From Desulfobulbaceae bacterium (lineage in GTDB: Bacteria > Bacteroidota > Ignavibacteria > Kapaibacteriales > UBA2268), in NCBI GenBank assembly GCA_018335795.1, contig JAGXRP010000035.1:1-64000 (forward strand): a stretch of DNA of 64,000 bases. Reading direction: 5' to 3'. Positions within the stretch are counted from its first letter, which is position 1, and each line of letters opens with the position of its first letter. A program made the translations under genes and the position numbers. Below are positions 54,260 to 62,745 of the stretch, in pieces. A model generated the notes under the pieces. The model did not search any database, was not told where the DNA came from, and saw only the letters and a list, made by a program, of their open reading frames with translations.

Positions 54260-56467
54260 TCAACTTATTTTAAATTTTGATACTTCACTTTGTAATCCTC
54301 TCACTGCATCGTTGAGATTTTCTGTTGCTCGCTTGAATTCAGTCAAAGAATCCTTCGTTTGGGTTGCTGTCATACTCAATTGAGACATAGCTTCACTGAT
54401 TTGCTCTGCACTCTTAGATTGATTTTGTGTTCCTGTACTTACGTTTTCAAATTCGGGAATCAATTCTTTAACTCTTTCAATAATAGAATTCATTTGTTCG
54501 CCAATTTCGCCGATATTGCTCGTTCCGCGTTTTACTTCCTGTCCAAATTTATCCATTTCCATCACACCTGATGAAACCGAACTTTGCATTTCACTAACCA
54601 TATACTCAATATCTTTAGTTGATACTGCTGTTTGGTCAGCCAATCTGCTAATTTCGCGAGCTACAACCGAAAAACCTTTACCGTATTCACCTGCTTTTTC
54701 GGCTTCTATCGAAGCATTCAATGATAGTAGATTTGTTTGCTCCGAAATTTTATTAATCGTGGTCACAACTGTCGAAATCTTATTAGCTTTATCATTGATT
54801 ATGGAAAGCTTCGATGTGATTGAATTAGTTGCTTTAGCAAGGTCAAACATTGCTTGTTCCATCATTGTTAAGCTTGATTTGCCGTTTTCAGCCAAATCAG
54901 CAGTAACATTTGCGTTCGTACTAACTTTTATGATTTTGTTTGCCAACGTATATGAAGTTTGGGTTATTTCCTTGCTCGTTGCAGATACTTCTTTAGTAGA
55001 TGCGGCTTGCTCGGCAACAGTTGCTTCAAGTTCACGAGCCGATGCCGCGATTTGAGTTGCCGATGTTGTCACTTGAATGCCCGAACGTTGTACTTGACCA
55101 ATCAAGGAATCTAGATTGTTTATCATTGATTCAAAAGATTTGTACAGTTTATAAATATCATCTTTAAGATTGCTGCTCTTCTCGGAAACAAATTTTGTAG
55201 TTGTTTTTAGTCTTTCAAGATTACTCTTTGCAGCATGTATGTTGCCTGAAGCAATATTTGAAGCTAAATTAGTCAAATAACCCAGTGGTTGGGTCATTCG
55301 TTTTGCAAAGAACATTGTCAAAATCAATATGATGAATAAAGTGAAAATAATCAGACTTAAATAAATATTCTGCAAATCCGAAATCGTTGCTTCTATTCTA
55401 TTTCGCGAATCATTGAAATCATCATCAAATGCTCCGGCTCCAATGACCCAGCCCCAAGGTTTGAAATACGAAACCGCTGAAAGTTTTGAACGCATTGAGT
55501 CATTACCCACATCCTGCCATTGATATTCTTGAATGAAAAGCTCTCCTTGTTTGAGCTTCATTGCATTTTCAACCATATTTCTTACAAACTTATTTCCATT
55601 CGCATCGGCTATTTCTAAAACGCTTTCGCCGTCCCGCTCACCATTTTTAGAAATAATGTATTTGCCATAGTGAGGATTTAGCGACCCAAGTACGAACACA
55701 TATCCTGTTTTACCTACTTTTATGTTCATGATTGATTTCCGAATTGATTCAATGGAAGCAATCCGTTCACCTACATATATCATACCCTCAATTCGTCCGT
55801 TGATATAATATGGCTCGTATGCAGTGACATACCAATCATTAACAACAAAAGCAACGCCATTATAAACTTCCCCGTTCATGACTTTTGCTATTACGGGATT
55901 GACTTGACCATCGGGATTCACAGCCGGGATGTAAGTTCCAATTGCTCGTTTGTTATCATGATTTCTGACAGAAGTTGCTACTCTAATCATATCACCTTTT
56001 TCATTTATTCGCTGGAAGAGTGTGACTGTACCAAAAACCTGTTCGGTAACAATATCGACAACATGAGTCGGAGTATCAAAAGAAGTATTTTGACCAAGCC
56101 ATTTTGAGCCGATATTGACTGCAGGGAGCGTAACTTCGGTGATTTCACCTGTGAATTGATTTAATGCATTCCATTTGATTAGTTGCTTTGTGAAATTGAA
56201 ATCACCTTGGTCCTTGATTGTTTGCCTAAGCACATTCAAAGCAACCTTGTTTTTTTGGACAAAAAGTTCATTTGCCGTTTCAATAATTCCATATGCATCT
56301 TTTGAAATTTGGCTGATATTTGCTCTCGATAATGAATCGAGTTCCGTTTTAGTTCTTTTGGTCAGTTCAAATTGCAACCGAGCCGTAAAAACTAAAATCA
56401 AAATAACAGGTAATAATGCTGCTGAGACAGTCAGAATCATGAGTTTGCTTTTAAATGTCAATTTCAC
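54260..56467 (-). CDS. Methyl-accepting chemotaxis protein with Cache sensor domain (WspA-like tip)
   Basis: This ~735-residue receptor has membrane helices at about 10-30 and 380-405 with a double-Cache-type periplasmic domain between (about 40-375; [61 protein letters not shown]). HAMP and a signalling domain follow, with [38 protein letters not shown] and [19 protein letters not shown], close to WspA. The start is GTG 56467 with GGAG 8 bases upstream; the GTG at 56473 is only 2 bases from it. First gene of the operon. Confidence 0.9.
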   Translation of the reverse strand: MKLTFKSKLMILTVSAALLPVILILVFTARLQFELTKRTKTELDSLSRANISQISKDAYGIIETANELFVQKNKVALNVLRQTIKDQGDFNFTKQLIKWNALNQFTGEITEVTLPAVNIGSKWLGQNTSFDTPTHVVDIVTEQVFGTVTLFQRINEKGDMIRVATSVRNHDNKRAIGTYIPAVNPDGQVNPVIAKVMNGEVYNGVAFVVNDWYVTAYEPYYINGRIEGMIYVGERIASIESIRKSIMNIKVGKTGYVFVLGSLNPHYGKYIISKNGERDGESVLEIADANGNKFVRNMVENAMKLKQGELFIQEYQWQDVGNDSMRSKLSAVSYFKPWGWVIGAGAFDDDFNDSRNRIEATISDLQNIYLSLIIFTLFIILILTMFFAKRMTQPLGYLTNLASNIASGNIHAAKSNLERLKTTTKFVSEKSSNLKDDIYKLYKSFESMINNLDSLIGQVQRSGIQVTTSATQIAASARELEATVAEQAASTKEVSATSKEITQTSYTLANKIIKVSTNANVTADLAENGKSSLTMMEQAMFDLAKATNSITSKLSIINDKANKISTVVTTINKISEQTNLLSLNASIEAEKAGEYGKGFSVVAREISRLADQTAVSTKDIEYMVSEMQSSVSSGVMEMDKFGQEVKRGTSNIGEIGEQMNSIIERVKELIPEFENVSTGTQNQSKSAEQISEAMSQLSMTATQTKDSLTEFKRATENLNDAVRGLQSEVSKFKIS

Positions 56468-56558
56468 CTGCACTTCTCCGAAATATTTTCGTCTATTGGT
56501 TTCAAAACAATTAACAAATTAACAAGAAAAATTGTTTTTTTCATAAATATACTTAGTC

Positions 56559-56566
56559 TAAATTTG
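56559..56566 (+). promoter_or_regulatory. Possible -7 element for the TPR-like gene
   Basis: TAAATTTG fits TAnnTTTG and lies 27 bases upstream of ATG 56594. A TTG at 56532-56534 is 24 bases upstream, slightly outside the usual spacing. Confidence 0.3.
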
Positions 56567-56593
56567 AATTTTATTAAATTAATTAAAGTAAAA

Positions 56594-57379
56594 ATGTTTT
56601 ATTTCAAAATTTTCTGTGCTCTCATTGTTTACTTTTTGCTGAATATATCTCAATCAATTGCCCAAAAAGACATTGAACCAAAGAATAATGTGCTGAAATC
56701 AATCAAAGACAGCATTGATTACTACTATCATACATTCGATACAGTAGCATTTGCAAGGCTTTTGAAGAAATGTGAATCAGAAATTGTTCGTTACCCTAAA
56801 AGTTATTATGCAAATTATTATGCAGGCATGCTCAAACTGATTCTGGGGAAAATCAACTATAACATTGATTCCGACTACGCCTACGAGCTTTTCACAGAAG
56901 GAGTTGAGAATTTTCATGTTTCTGAAAAAAGCAAACGGACAGGAGAAATCTGTGCTTTACTGTCCGCTACATATGGCAAAAGGTCGTCACTCTCAGGGCT
57001 AAATGCAATTTTCTTAGGTATGAAAGCGAAATCTTGGATTTATGATGCTGCAGAACTTGATAAGCAAAGCACTAAAATCAATCTTGTGGCAGCAACACAT
57101 CTAATGCATTTGCCATCATTTTACGGTGGAGACAAGAAAAAAGCTCGAAAACTGTTGCTCGATGCATTCGAAATTCAAAAAAGAAATCAATCACAAGATT
57201 CTTTAGAATTGAACTGGGGGGATGACGCCGAACTACATGCTTATATGGCACAACTCGAAATTTTAGAGAGCAACATCGAAAAGGCAAAATTTCATATGTC
57301 TGAAGCATTAAAAATCAAGCCGAATTATGGATTTGTACTATTTGATCTGAGCATTCAACTTAAGAAAATAAAGCCCTAA
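56594..57379 (+). CDS. Exported TPR-like protein of unknown function
   Basis: This ~261-residue protein has a signal peptide (FKIFCALIVYFLLNISQSIAQ) and helical repeats consistent with degenerate TPRs (about 80-250; KSYYANYYAGMLKLILGKI, AELHAYMAQLEILESNIEKAKFHMSEALKIKPNYG). ATG 56594 starts just before the signal; an in-frame TTG at 56564 would add ten residues. It diverges from the chemosensory operon and overlaps hpt convergently by 4 bases. Role unknown. Confidence 0.65.
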   Translation: MFYFKIFCALIVYFLLNISQSIAQKDIEPKNNVLKSIKDSIDYYYHTFDTVAFARLLKKCESEIVRYPKSYYANYYAGMLKLILGKINYNIDSDYAYELFTEGVENFHVSEKSKRTGEICALLSATYGKRSSLSGLNAIFLGMKAKSWIYDAAELDKQSTKINLVAATHLMHLPSFYGGDKKKARKLLLDAFEIQKRNQSQDSLELNWGDDAELHAYMAQLEILESNIEKAKFHMSEALKIKPNYGFVLFDLSIQLKKIKP

Positions 57380-57915
57380 GCTTGGTCTTTGATGTAAATA
57401 TCTAACAATTGTCGCCCGTACTCGGCGTAGTCTAATCCATATCCTACAACGAACAACTCCGGAATTTCAATACCGATATACTTAACATCTATATCAACTT
57501 TTCTCGCTGTAGTTTTGGATAATAAAGTAGCTACTTCGACAGATTTAGGATTAAATGTTTTGACAAAGTCCAATAAGGATTTCAAGGTATAACCAGTATC
57601 AATAATGTCCTCGACGATTATAATGTCTTTACCACCGAAATTCTCGCCCAAAGATTGAAGAGTCACATTGCCGGAACTTTCCATCTCAGAACCATAACTT
57701 TTGGCACTTATCACTTCGATTTGGGATTGGAGATTTACACAGCGAATTAAATCGGCAGCAAAAAAAATAGCACCTTTCATCACTACTAAAAATAGGGGAG
57801 ATGAGTCGGCATAATCCTTTTCGATTGATGTAGCCATTATTTTCAATGATTCATGAATTTGTTCTTTTGAGAACAAAATTTTGAATTTTACGCCATTTAT
57901 TTCCATAATATCCAT
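57376..57915 (-). CDS. hpt: Hypoxanthine phosphoribosyltransferase
   Basis: This 179-residue enzyme has the PRPP-binding motif IIIVEDIIDTGYTLKSLL (about 105-122), the flexible-loop region SAKSYGSEM and purine site VKYIGIEIPELFVVGYGLDYAEYGRQL. It converts hypoxanthine or guanine to nucleotides for salvage. Its AGGA ribosome site overlaps the tilS stop six bases upstream, so the two form the classic tilS-hpt pair. Confidence 0.95.
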   Translation of the reverse strand: MDIMEINGVKFKILFSKEQIHESLKIMATSIEKDYADSSPLFLVVMKGAIFFAADLIRCVNLQSQIEVISAKSYGSEMESSGNVTLQSLGENFGGKDIIIVEDIIDTGYTLKSLLDFVKTFNPKSVEVATLLSKTTARKVDIDVKYIGIEIPELFVVGYGLDYAEYGRQLLDIYIKDQA

Positions 57916-57921
57916 GATTTC

Positions 57922-60513
57922 CTACTTTAGCTGAACAATTTCAGCTTTTAAAAATTTCTTCGTCTCACTGTCAATTTTAAATTTCTCTCCGATTCGCTTC
58001 CCAACAACCCAAACAGTTTCATAAGTATTTCGGACGATGATGATGTTTGGTTTTTCGAGCAAAGTAACCTTTTCATTTGTCAAGAAATCGCTTATTTTCA
58101 TCTCACCGGGTGCTCCAAGAGGTTGGAAAGTGTCGCCTTGTTCCCAATTTCGTATTTCCACATAAGTCCCAACTTTATCATAATCAAAATATTCTACTTC
58201 GGGGTTTTCGATAATTTTCACAGCACGTTTATCAACTAAAGTGAAAACGATTTTATAACCGTTCACGCGGTATTCGCTTGGTATTGAGCCAAATACTTTT
58301 ATTTTCTTAATGACGGATGATTTGGATATAATTACAATGTTTCTGTCCTTCAGTGCAAAATATCCGGAGCCAATTTCTACTTGAGTGCCACTTTGTTTGT
58401 CAAAAATTGACATGATTCTATCAACGGCTGACAGCGATAATGGCTGCAATCTAAAATATTTAAGCCAAGCAGCTTGAATAATTTCACCTTGCATGAACTC
58501 TTCATGAGTTTGAAGTATAGGTACCTTGAGACTGAATCTTTCGGGTGTGACATCCACAACTACCGGGAGTAAATGCTTTTTGACTAATTCTCTAATCAAA
58601 TTATCAGCACCATAAATTAATCTTGCTGTACGTGTAATGATATCATCAACAGCAGGATTAAAATCAGCCCTAAGTTTTGGCATCAAATCTAAACGAATCT
58701 TGTTTCTTGTATAATTCAACAATTGATTCGATTCATCTTCTCGCCATTTTAGTTTACGCAATTCGGCATAATTTTTTATTTCTTTCTTGCTAAAAGCAAG
58801 TAGAGGTCTAATGATGAGTACATTTTTTACAAATTTCCTGACTTCAGGGATGCCGCTTAATCCGGTTAATCCCGAACCACGTAATAAATTTAGCATAAAG
58901 GTTTCAACTGAATCATCTGAAGTATGGGCAGTAGCCATCAAATCGGCATCTAAATTTCTAGTCGTACGTTCAAAAAAATTGTATCGCAAATTACGAGCTG
59001 CATGTTCGATACTTATATTATTTTTTTGTGAGAATGCTTTAACGTTACCGGAACTATTTAAGAATTGGACGTTATATTGTTCAGCCAAATTCTTTACTAA
59101 TTCAGCATCTAAGTCTGATTCTTTCTCACGAAGCATATGATTGAAATGTGCGATGTATATTTGCAATCCCAATTTATCAGCAATCAAAGCCATACAATCC
59201 AACATGACTACAGAATCAACACCACCACTGACTGCAAGAACTATTCTGAATCCCTTTTCTATGTAGATTCTCGTTTTGAGAAAATCTTCGATTGTTGCTA
59301 AAAATTTCCGGATTACCGGATTTTTTAATAATCGTGGAGCTAATTGTTTAACGTCGGGTAATGAATATGTCAATACTTCTCGAGCGATAGGTTTTGGTGT
59401 ATGCTTTGATTGCAAGTCCTGTTTAAGGTCTTCCTTATTATTTTTAGCATTTATAGATTGTGGTTTTTGCTTAGTTTGCTCTGCTTTTGTTTTTTGATTC
59501 GGATTTTGTTTTATCTTATTCGGGTTTTGCTTAATCTGATTGGGGTTTTGCTTTTGTTGATTCGGATTTTGTTTTATCTGATTCGGGTTTTGCTTAATCT
59601 GATTCGGGTTCTGTTTTGGCTGTTCTACTGTAGTTTGTAGCTCAGAATTCACAACAAGGTCTTCAACTTTCTCCTTTTGATTCGGGTTTAGTTTTTGTTG
59701 ATTTGGATTTTGCTTAATCTGATTGGGATTTTGCTTTTTTTGATTCGGGTTTTGCTTAATCTGATTCGGATTCTGTTTTGGCTGTTCTACTGTAGTCTGT
59801 AGCTCAGAATTCACAACAAGGTCTTCAACTTTCGCCTTTTGATTCGGGTTTTGCTTAATCTGATTGGGGTTTTGCTTTTGTTGATTCGGGTTTTGCTTAA
59901 TCTGATTGGGGTTTTGCTTTTGTTGATTCGGATTTTGCTTAATCTGATTGGGGTTTTGCTTTTGTTGATTCGGATTTTGCTTAATCTGATTCGGATTTTG
60001 CTGATGTTGGCTTCTACCCTGAATGTTTTGATTTGGAATATAGTTGGCTTGTCGTGGAGTAGATGTATTGCTTTCAGTGGCAATTTTGTCAGAAACTTTT
60101 ATTTCATCATCAGAATCGAAAGTAATGATAGAACTGAAATTTAGAGATTCAATTTTTGGTTCAGCATTTTCAATCTCTGATATTTCATTTTTAACTACTT
60201 TTGTTGACTTGCGTTTTTGAGAACTATTGCTAGAAGATTGATGCGCGTTTGAATTAACAGATTCAACATTCGAGTTATCAGTTTTTGAGTCATCAGCTAT
60301 TTTAAGTTCAGTAATCGTCACAGAAACTTTCTTTTCATCAACAATCACTGTATCGGGTGAGGTGTTGCTTGTTACCTTTCGTCGAGTATTAGATTTTTTG
60401 CGTTGAACTTTGAAGCCATCTATCTCGGTTTCAGAATTTACTTTTGTTGAAGCCGGAGATTCATCAGTTAATTTTTTAGCAATATCTGCTTTGGTTTTAT
60501 TACTTTTTGCCAT
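57922..60513 (-). CDS. tilS: tRNA(Ile)-lysidine synthetase TilS with a ~400-residue repeat-rich N-terminal extension
   Basis: This 863-residue protein has its TilS core from about residue 400, with the PP-loop SGGVDS at 429-434, HFNHMLREKESD, a TAHTSDDSVETFMLNLLRGSGLTGLSG motif and a C-terminal domain to 863. TilS attaches lysine to C34 of tRNA(Ile2). The first ~395 residues are charged and low complexity. Residues about 170-342 are tandem KQNPNQ/QKQNPNQIKQNPNQ repeats of 14 residues. No Met lies between residue 1 and the core, so no ATG start could skip the extension. Normal TilS is about 430-450 residues. Paired with hpt. Confidence 0.9.
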   Translation of the reverse strand: MAKSNKTKADIAKKLTDESPASTKVNSETEIDGFKVQRKKSNTRRKVTSNTSPDTVIVDEKKVSVTITELKIADDSKTDNSNVESVNSNAHQSSSNSSQKRKSTKVVKNEISEIENAEPKIESLNFSSIITFDSDDEIKVSDKIATESNTSTPRQANYIPNQNIQGRSQHQQNPNQIKQNPNQQKQNPNQIKQNPNQQKQNPNQIKQNPNQQKQNPNQIKQNPNQKAKVEDLVVNSELQTTVEQPKQNPNQIKQNPNQKKQNPNQIKQNPNQQKLNPNQKEKVEDLVVNSELQTTVEQPKQNPNQIKQNPNQIKQNPNQQKQNPNQIKQNPNKIKQNPNQKTKAEQTKQKPQSINAKNNKEDLKQDLQSKHTPKPIAREVLTYSLPDVKQLAPRLLKNPVIRKFLATIEDFLKTRIYIEKGFRIVLAVSGGVDSVVMLDCMALIADKLGLQIYIAHFNHMLREKESDLDAELVKNLAEQYNVQFLNSSGNVKAFSQKNNISIEHAARNLRYNFFERTTRNLDADLMATAHTSDDSVETFMLNLLRGSGLTGLSGIPEVRKFVKNVLIIRPLLAFSKKEIKNYAELRKLKWREDESNQLLNYTRNKIRLDLMPKLRADFNPAVDDIITRTARLIYGADNLIRELVKKHLLPVVVDVTPERFSLKVPILQTHEEFMQGEIIQAAWLKYFRLQPLSLSAVDRIMSIFDKQSGTQVEIGSGYFALKDRNIVIISKSSVIKKIKVFGSIPSEYRVNGYKIVFTLVDKRAVKIIENPEVEYFDYDKVGTYVEIRNWEQGDTFQPLGAPGEMKISDFLTNEKVTLLEKPNIIIVRNTYETVWVVGKRIGEKFKIDSETKKFLKAEIVQLK
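59488..60004 (-). repeat. In-frame 42-bp tandem repeats within tilS (QNPNQ-type)
   Basis: Units such as attcgggttttgcttaatct (plus strand) recur with a 42-base period, encoding QKQNPNQIKQNPNQ. Within the array a larger segment encoding KVEDLVVNSELQTTVEQP occurs twice (about 59620-59680 and 59785-59840), which indicates duplication of a multi-unit block. All units are multiples of three bases, so the frame is kept. Confidence 0.9.
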
Positions 60514-60576
60514 ATTAAAATTATATACGAATTATGAGATTTAACATTTCTTTCGGAAATGAACAATCATTTAATT

Positions 60577-60584
60577 CAAATATA
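60577..60584 (-). promoter_or_regulatory. Possible -7 element of tilS-hpt
   Basis: The minus strand reads TATATTTG, fitting TAnnTTTG, 64 bases upstream of the tilS ATG. A TTG at 60610-60608, inside the end of the histidine kinase gene, is 23 bases upstream. Confidence 0.35.
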
Positions 60585-60589
60585 ATATA

Positions 60590-62113
60590 TTAATCATTGT
60601 CTTGGTTCAATGGAATAGAAAATGCAAAAGTTGAACCCTTTCCGAGAGTACTTTTTACCCAGACTCTGCCGTGATGTGCATCGATCAATTTTTTGACTAT
60701 CCAAAGCCCCAATCCGGTAGAATTTTCGTTCCCTGTTGGTTTTGCACTCAACCTAGCACCTCTTTCAAATGTATGTTTCAAATCTTCTTGTGATAGTCCT
60801 AAACCGTTATCACTTATCTCGAAAACTACATTATCATTTTCAAAGAAAGATTTCAACTTCACACTTCCACCATTTTGAGTGAATTTAATAGCGTTAGAGA
60901 CTAAATTTTCGATTACTTCATCAATTTTGTTGGGGTCGAGCATACATTCCGGCAAGTCAGACTGCAAAGATGTTGTAAAAATGATTGATTTGTTCTTAGC
61001 TGCTATTTTGTTACGAGTAAACACATCATTCACAATATAGTTTAAGTTTGCTTGTTCAAAATTTATAATCATCCGATTACTTTCAAGAGCCATGATTCTT
61101 GATACTTCTTGTGAAAGATTAACAATTCTTGAGGTTGTTTGGGCTATATCGTTTATGATTTCCTGTTGCTCACTTGCAGTTAAATCATACGATGTCAGCA
61201 ATTCCACTAAACTTTTAATAAGCGAAGCCGGATTTTTGATGTCGTGAATAACCACCGCAAAAAGGTCGTCCTTTTGCTTTTGGAGGTCTTCTAATTCCAT
61301 TTTGCTCTTTGACAGTTTTTGAACCATATGTTGTAAATCGCTGTTTTGCTTTGCTAATTCTTGAGCTCGTAGCAATACTGCGTCAATTTGTCCACGTAAG
61401 GCTGAAATTTCAGCCCTCAGCTTACTATTTTCCTCTAAAGCGGACTCATATTTTGATAAATCTACACCTTTCGATTCGCTTTTAATTGCAATTTGCTTTT
61501 CAGCCCCATTCTTTTTTCCTTTCGCTATATATAGCACCAATAGTATGATTACAAGCAATCCAAGCAGTGCTATTATGATTTTCTCAAGGTTAGATGATGA
61601 TTCTGTACTTACTTCTTCCGTAAGCAAAGTGTCAGGAGGTGCTACCATTCCGGCTATATGTTGTTTGAGAGAATCAATTTTGACAAACATTGCAGCTTTT
61701 TCGTTATCAACAATGATTTTTATTTCCGTTTCTACTGCATTCCATTGTCTTTGCAAATCGAATGCTCCTATCGTCAAAATATAATTTTTTTCGGGTAGAT
61801 TTTTGTAAGAAACTGATGGCGAACCTGTTGTACGTATAGATGAATCTATCCCATCACTAAATTTAACTCTGAAGTAAAATGGCGTTGTTTTATCAGCGCT
61901 TTGAGCTGTATTAAGCCTGTATTCGACAGAAATCGAATCCGAATTGCTGATGGTAATGCCATTACCGAAATCGCTGACTTTCGTACTATTGACATAAATT
62001 GTCTCCAACACTACAGTTTTACTCGAATCTATAGGCTGACTATATGTTTGCCTGATAGGCAATATGTTCAACAGCACTATAAATGAAATCGCTAAAATAA
62101 TTTTAATTTTCAT
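60590..62113 (-). CDS. Membrane sensor histidine kinase
   Basis: This 507-residue protein has a signal or first helix (IILAISFIVLLNILPI), then a periplasmic beta domain of about 140 residues resembling a triple-Tyr (Y_Y_Y) sensor fold. A transmembrane helix (about 180-200, IIIALLGLLVIILLVLYIA) and a coiled coil (about 222-280) follow. The HisKA domain carries phospho-acceptor His in AVVIHDIKNPASLIKSL, and the HATPase domain shows ENLVSNAIKFTQNGG, DNGLGLS and GLGLWIVKKLIDAHHG. It should phosphorylate a response regulator, but none lies beside it. Its signal is unknown. Confidence 0.88.
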   Translation of the reverse strand: MKIKIILAISFIVLLNILPIRQTYSQPIDSSKTVVLETIYVNSTKVSDFGNGITISNSDSISVEYRLNTAQSADKTTPFYFRVKFSDGIDSSIRTTGSPSVSYKNLPEKNYILTIGAFDLQRQWNAVETEIKIIVDNEKAAMFVKIDSLKQHIAGMVAPPDTLLTEEVSTESSSNLEKIIIALLGLLVIILLVLYIAKGKKNGAEKQIAIKSESKGVDLSKYESALEENSKLRAEISALRGQIDAVLLRAQELAKQNSDLQHMVQKLSKSKMELEDLQKQKDDLFAVVIHDIKNPASLIKSLVELLTSYDLTASEQQEIINDIAQTTSRIVNLSQEVSRIMALESNRMIINFEQANLNYIVNDVFTRNKIAAKNKSIIFTTSLQSDLPECMLDPNKIDEVIENLVSNAIKFTQNGGSVKLKSFFENDNVVFEISDNGLGLSQEDLKHTFERGARLSAKPTGNENSTGLGLWIVKKLIDAHHGRVWVKSTLGKGSTFAFSIPLNQDND

Positions 62114-62193
62114 TTCTACTCATGTTAAAATTTAAGTATATAAATATACTAAATAAAAGTTAAATACAAAATTCTATGCCAAACATTAACAAT

Positions 62194-62234
62194 TTAGGAT
62201 AAATTTTTTTCTAATTAGGATAACAATAGTCCTA
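62194..62234 (+). promoter_or_regulatory. Repeated TTAGGATAA motif before the Rrf2 gene, operator candidate
   Basis: TTAGGATAA occurs at 62194-62202 and 62215-62223, 21 bases apart (two helical turns). The second copy forms an inverted pair TAGGA-N9-TCCTA with 62230-62234. It lies 47-87 bases before the rrf2 start, where an autoregulator would bind; the match to a known IscR site is poor. Confidence 0.35.
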
Positions 62235-62280
62235 TTTTCCTATCGTCTTTTGCATTGATTGTTTAAAACTATGACTAAAA

Positions 62281-62733
62281 ATGTTTCGATTGTCAAAAAA
62301 AACTGAATATGCCATTCTTGCTATGCAATATCTCGCCGAAAAAAGCGGAGAGCCTGTTTCTGCAAAAGAAATAGCAACAAGTTTGGGTTTATCTTTTGAA
62401 TTTTTGTCAAAATCGTTGCAAAGTCTGATGAAAAGTGGGCTTGTTAGTTCCCAACAAGGAATCAAGGGTGGCTATCATTTGGTAGGCACTCCTGATATGA
62501 TTTCTGTAATGGACATCATTCAAGCAGTAAGCGAAAATGTAGGTATAGTAGAATGTATGACTGAAAGCGATTGCTCCAGAAGTGGTTCATGTAATCTGAA
62601 AGACCCGATGTCAATATTACAGTCTAAAGTAAATGAAGTCTTCACACAAACATTTCTTGCCGATTTTGCAAACGAAACCGAAAGCAATCAATTTTTTAAT
62701 AAAGATTTCAAAATTCTAAACGGAATTAATTAG
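62281..62733 (+). CDS. Rrf2/IscR-family Fe-S transcription regulator
   Basis: This 150-residue regulator has an N-terminal winged helix (EYAILAMQYLAEKSGEPVSAKEIATSLGLSFEFLSKSLQSL) and three cysteines at 92, 98 and 104 in ECMTESDCSRSGSCNL. That is the same C-x5-C-x5-C spacing and numbering as the [2Fe-2S] ligands of IscR. It likely senses Fe-S status and controls the suf operon that starts 12 bases downstream, and probably its own gene. Whether it represses or activates is not visible. Confidence 0.92.
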   Translation: MFRLSKKTEYAILAMQYLAEKSGEPVSAKEIATSLGLSFEFLSKSLQSLMKSGLVSSQQGIKGGYHLVGTPDMISVMDIIQAVSENVGIVECMTESDCSRSGSCNLKDPMSILQSKVNEVFTQTFLADFANETESNQFFNKDFKILNGIN

Positions 62734-62745
62734 GAGCTTGACCCA

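Noticed and set aside
59488-60004. Regular short repeats that could look like a CRISPR array
   Set aside because: The units are 42-bp coding repeats without unique spacers, in frame within tilS and encoding QNPNQ-type peptides.
59811-60144. Other-frame ORFs across the tilS repeats, such as 59811-60083 and 59839-60144
   Set aside because: They arise because the repeats are multiples of three and open in several frames; the tilS frame continues into a conserved enzyme.
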